Assembly (NCBI GenBank): GCA_023434465.1
Contig: JAEYSQ010000121.1
Span: forward strand, 1-8,601
Length of the DNA: 8,601 bases
Direction of reading: 5' to 3'
Source: Actinomycetes bacterium
GTDB lineage: Bacteria > Actinomycetota > Thermoleophilia > Solirubrobacterales > 70-9
The position numbers and the translations under genes were made by a program. The notes below the pieces were generated by a model that saw only the letters and a list, made by a program, of their open reading frames with translations, had not been told where the DNA came from and searched no databases. Below, one piece after another: positions 6,257 to 8,601 of this stretch; within the stretch, counting starts at the first letter, position 1; every line of letters begins with the position of its first letter.

Positions 6257-6262
6257 TAGAGT
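6257..6262 (+). promoter_or_regulatory. Candidate leaderless -10 element of the hydrolase gene
   Basis: TAGAGT (within TATAGAGT) fits TAnnnT and ends 7 bp before the GTG at 6270, which has no Shine-Dalgarno sequence. The -35 region at the usual distance (TTCTGG, 6233-6238) is weak. Confidence 0.35.
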
Positions 6263-6269
6263 CGCTTTC

Positions 6270-7225
6270 GTGACCGAGGTCGCATCCGACAACGATGGCC
6301 TGCTCGCCGAGACTCCGCCCCCGGCCCCGGTCCATGACGACTACGGTGTCTCCGACGGACGCTGGTTGAAGATCAACTGGGCCGAGCGAATCCGCCAGGT
6401 GACCGTCAGTTCGGCCCTCGGCGAAACCCCGGTCAGCTATGTAGACCAGGGCGAAGGCCCGCCGGTCCTCTTGGTTCACGGTCTGGGCGGGAGCTGGCGC
6501 AACTGGCTCGAGAACATTCCCTTCCTCTCGGACCGCCACCGGGTCGTGGCACTTGATCTGCCTGGCTTCGGTCTCAGCCCGATGCCGGATGAAGCGATCT
6601 CGATGGCAGCCTACGGAGATCTGATCCTGAACTTTGCCGACCGGGTCGACCTTGGCCCCGACACATACCTGGTCGGGCACTCGATGGGCGGTTTCATTTC
6701 GACCGAGGCGGTCACCTCGGATCCGGACCGCTTTTCCCGAATCAGCCTTGTTTCTGCGGCGGGCATCAGCTTCGCCACGATTTCCGGCTACCGCAAGTCC
6801 GTGACGGCCGCCGTCGTGAAGATGATGATTCCGGTCGCTGCCGCCCGGATGAAGCGAAACCTGGGCCGCAAACGGCTGAGGACGGCGTCGTTTGCGGGTG
6901 TCATAGCCCACCCGAGCATGATCGGGCCGGAGATCCTGTGGGAGCTCGGCAGTTACGCCACGCTCCATTCACCCGCGCTCTACGAGGCCGCTTACGCGCT
7001 TGGCGGCTATGACAACCGGGACGCCCTGAGCGAAATCGAGGTACCGACCCAGGTGGTCTGGGGCAACAGGACCGCCTGGTTCCGGTCGGTGCCGCCTATT
7101 CCTACGAAAAGCGAATCCGGGACGCCGAGCTGTCACTTGTGGACGATTGCGGCCACATGGTCCAGCTCGAGCGTCCCGGCCGTTTCAACAGCGAAATCAG
7201 CCGCTTTTCGCAGCAGCCTGTGTGA
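6270..7225 (+). pseudogene. Alpha/beta hydrolase interrupted by a one-base frameshift
   Basis: From the GTG at 6270 the first 267 codons encode a normal alpha/beta hydrolase: oxyanion-hole LLVHGLGG (H70, G71), the RVVALDLPGFGLSP strand region, and nucleophile elbow GHSMGG with S138. At VVWGNR (ends 7070) the frame breaks. The next frame, from 7070, continues DRLVPVGAAYSYEK and later DDCGHMVQLERP, then stops at 7223-7225. That supplies the missing catalytic Asp (would be D268) and His (would be H296). One lost G in AGG(G)ACC explains it; restored, the protein is 318 aa. Left uncorrected, the frame runs with unrelated residues to 7373, antisense to the DUF3089 gene. No slippery heptamer is visible, so programmed frameshifting is unlikely. 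It is either a real mutation or a sequencing error. The substrate is unknown; the fold resembles MhpC-like hydrolases. There is no signal peptide, so it is probably cytoplasmic. Confidence 0.85.
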
Positions 7226-7228
7226 CCT

Positions 7229-7245
7229 GCGAGAAATTTGCTCGC
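7229..7245. terminator. Short hairpin between convergent hydrolase genes
   Basis: GCGAG (7229-7233) and CTCGC (7241-7245) form a 5-bp stem around the loop AAATTTG. It sits in the 45-bp gap between the restored hydrolase stop (7225) and the DUF3089 stop (7271), where a bidirectional terminator is expected. The stem is short and has no T-run, so the call is weak. Confidence 0.25.
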
Positions 7246-7270
7246 CGGTTCCTGGCGCGCGGTCCCCTGG

Positions 7271-8596
7271 TCAGGGAAGTTGCTTTCTCAGCTTCGTGAT
7301 CTGCCTGTTCAGTGTCTTGACTCGCTTGCGTTCGGCGGCCGCTTTCCGCTGGGCCGCTTTCGCCTTGCGCTGAAGCTTTTTCCGGGCCGCGCCCCGGGCC
7401 TTGCGCGCCTTGGCCCTCAGCTTCTTCGACTTCCTCTGCTGGGTAGCGGCTCGCTTCTTCGCGACTTTCGCTCTTGACCTCAGGGTCTTGATCTTCTTCC
7501 TGAGCTTGGCGATCCGGTTCTCTTCCCGGACGTAGCTGTTGGTCTGGAGTTGTGCGATCTGGACGAGGTTCTCCTCGGCCACGTTTACCTCGGGCACATG
7601 CCAGTTGTTCCCGCTGGCCACGACCGGGATCATCGCCTTGAGGAAGGGATCAGCGTCATCGTTGAGCTGAACGTTCAGCCAGTGCTTCGTCCCGTCCCGG
7701 TCGCAAGTCGCGGTGCCCGAGTTCGGGTAGGCGTTGTAGAAGGCCGTCTCGACTCCGCCTGGCGGGGGCTCCAGCAGATAGTCCATGTTGATCAGCGGGG
7801 TGAGCTGGGTCTGGCCGCTGAGCTGGGCCGGGTTCGCGCAGACCACTTCGTACTGGTTCCGGTCCGGACGGGGGATCTTGTAGGCCCAGTAGCCCGAACC
7901 GAGATCGCTGAAGGCAGGGTCGTTGCCCGGGTTTCCGTTGTACATCGAGTAGGCGACGAGGCAGTTGTACTCACCCTTCTCGGAACAGACCGGCACATGC
8001 TCGTACATGCCGCCGACGAGTTCGTTCTTGGGTACGTGGATGTTGGCGCCCGGGAGGATCGCTCCGACCATCCGCTTGCGCAGGCCAGGTTTGGGATCGA
8101 TCTCTTCGTCGATCAGACGCCCCAGGGTGGCCGAACCCTGCGAGTGCCCGAGCAGCAGCACGCCGCGTCCCTCGTTGTAGTTCTCCAGATAATCCTTCCA
8201 GGCCGAAAGCGCACTTTGATACGCGACTTCCGTGTATTCCGTGTAGACGCCGGGGTTGGTCTCCTGCCGATACATCGGGGCGTACACGTCACAGACACGG
8301 GAGAACATCCGTGCCTGCTGAACGACGACCCGCTTTACCTCAGGGTCCTTGCTCAGATCGGCGTTGGGGGTCGCCTGGTTGCTGACCGTCGGGTAGACGT
8401 AGAAGCAGTCGATTGGCGGGTTCTCGGGTCGCTGGTACCCGATTACCTGTGGCGGGGTGCCGGCCTTGGTGCTTATCGACCCGGCACAGAGGTCATCCGA
8501 CTGACCTGGTTTGCAGATCCACACGGTCTCGTCTGCCTTCGCTATCGAGGGCATCGCTACGGCGATGAACGAAAACGCGGCCTTGAATGCCACCAC
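7271..8596 (-). CDS. Secreted DUF3089-type alpha/beta hydrolase with Lys/Arg-rich tail (5' end at window edge)
   Basis: At least 441 codons are present. Residues 6-20 are hydrophobic and end in AKA before DETVW, a likely signal peptidase I site. The start may be GTG 8596 or GTG 8593, or it may lie beyond the right edge, because the frame is still open there. The body (about 24-345) matches DUF3089: IDCFYVYPTVS (62-72), the VYAPMYRQ region (104-111) and nucleophile elbow LLGHSQGS with S152. H333 in NNWHVPEVN is the likely catalytic His. Eight cysteines in the body suggest disulfides. The activity is probably esterase or lipase-like, with unknown substrate. Residues 357-441 form a predicted long helix or coiled coil with about 38 Lys/Arg and only 3 acidic residues, outside the domain. 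It may hold the enzyme on an anionic surface, which is inference. The gene converges on the frameshifted hydrolase. Confidence 0.85.
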   Translation of the reverse strand: MVAFKAAFSFIAVAMPSIAKADETVWICKPGQSDDLCAGSISTKAGTPPQVIGYQRPENPPIDCFYVYPTVSNQATPNADLSKDPEVKRVVVQQARMFSRVCDVYAPMYRQETNPGVYTEYTEVAYQSALSAWKDYLENYNEGRGVLLLGHSQGSATLGRLIDEEIDPKPGLRKRMVGAILPGANIHVPKNELVGGMYEHVPVCSEKGEYNCLVAYSMYNGNPGNDPAFSDLGSGYWAYKIPRPDRNQYEVVCANPAQLSGQTQLTPLINMDYLLEPPPGGVETAFYNAYPNSGTATCDRDGTKHWLNVQLNDDADPFLKAMIPVVASGNNWHVPEVNVAEENLVQIAQLQTNSYVREENRIAKLRKKIKTLRSRAKVAKKRAATQQRKSKKLRAKARKARGAARKKLQRKAKAAQRKAAAERKRVKTLNRQITKLRKQLP

Positions 8597-8601
8597 AAGC
8601 C

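Noticed and set aside
7071..7373. C-terminal extension of the hydrolase in the uncorrected frame
   Set aside because: It has no hydrolase features and overlaps the DUF3089 tail in antisense, while the adjacent frame contains the expected catalytic residues and a well-placed stop.
1..8601. CRISPR array, dif site or insertion sequence
   Set aside because: I saw no regularly spaced direct repeats with unique spacers, no dif-like 28-mer and no transposase or terminal inverted repeats on reading either strand.

Overview
The window is high-GC DNA that looks like an actinobacterial chromosome. My best guess is Thermoleophilia/Solirubrobacterales, from remembered resemblance of several proteins (secreted V-x-G-N-I-Q repeat protein, DUF3089 hydrolase with a basic tail, Rv0501-like SDR); no search was run. 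There is no CRISPR array, transposon or phage gene, and most of the region reads as ordinary chromosome.

Left part (1-1190): the 5' end of a secreted protein gene runs off the left edge on the minus strand. Divergent from it is a gene for a small, very basic, secreted beta-solenoid-like protein. Two tRNA genes follow, tRNA-Gly(GCC) and tRNA-Cys(GCA), behind a strong -10 element overlain by a tandem 10-bp repeat.

Middle (1206-6195, all minus strand): in transcription order these are an atypical extended SDR (NAD(P)-binding, without the YxxxK catalytic pair), a membrane-anchored L,D-transpeptidase, a XerC/XerD-type tyrosine recombinase overlapping it by 29 bp, a short RNase HI-family protein and a 12-TM MFS exporter. 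A strong stem-loop, followed by a good candidate promoter, separates the RNase H gene from the exporter gene, so the exporter is probably its own transcription unit.

Right part (6270-8601): divergent from the SDR gene is an alpha/beta hydrolase whose reading frame is broken by an apparent one-base loss near 7068-7070; the catalytic Asp and His lie intact in the neighbouring frame. Convergent with it is a secreted DUF3089 alpha/beta hydrolase with an 85-residue Lys/Arg-rich tail, whose 5' end reaches the right edge of the window.

The observations most worth following are the frameshift, a recurring arrangement in which a TAnnnT -10 hexamer sits 6-7 bp before starts that lack a Shine-Dalgarno sequence (suggesting leaderless mRNAs), the SDR lacking its catalytic pair, and two strongly cationic exported proteins. 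I see no convincing new multi-gene system.
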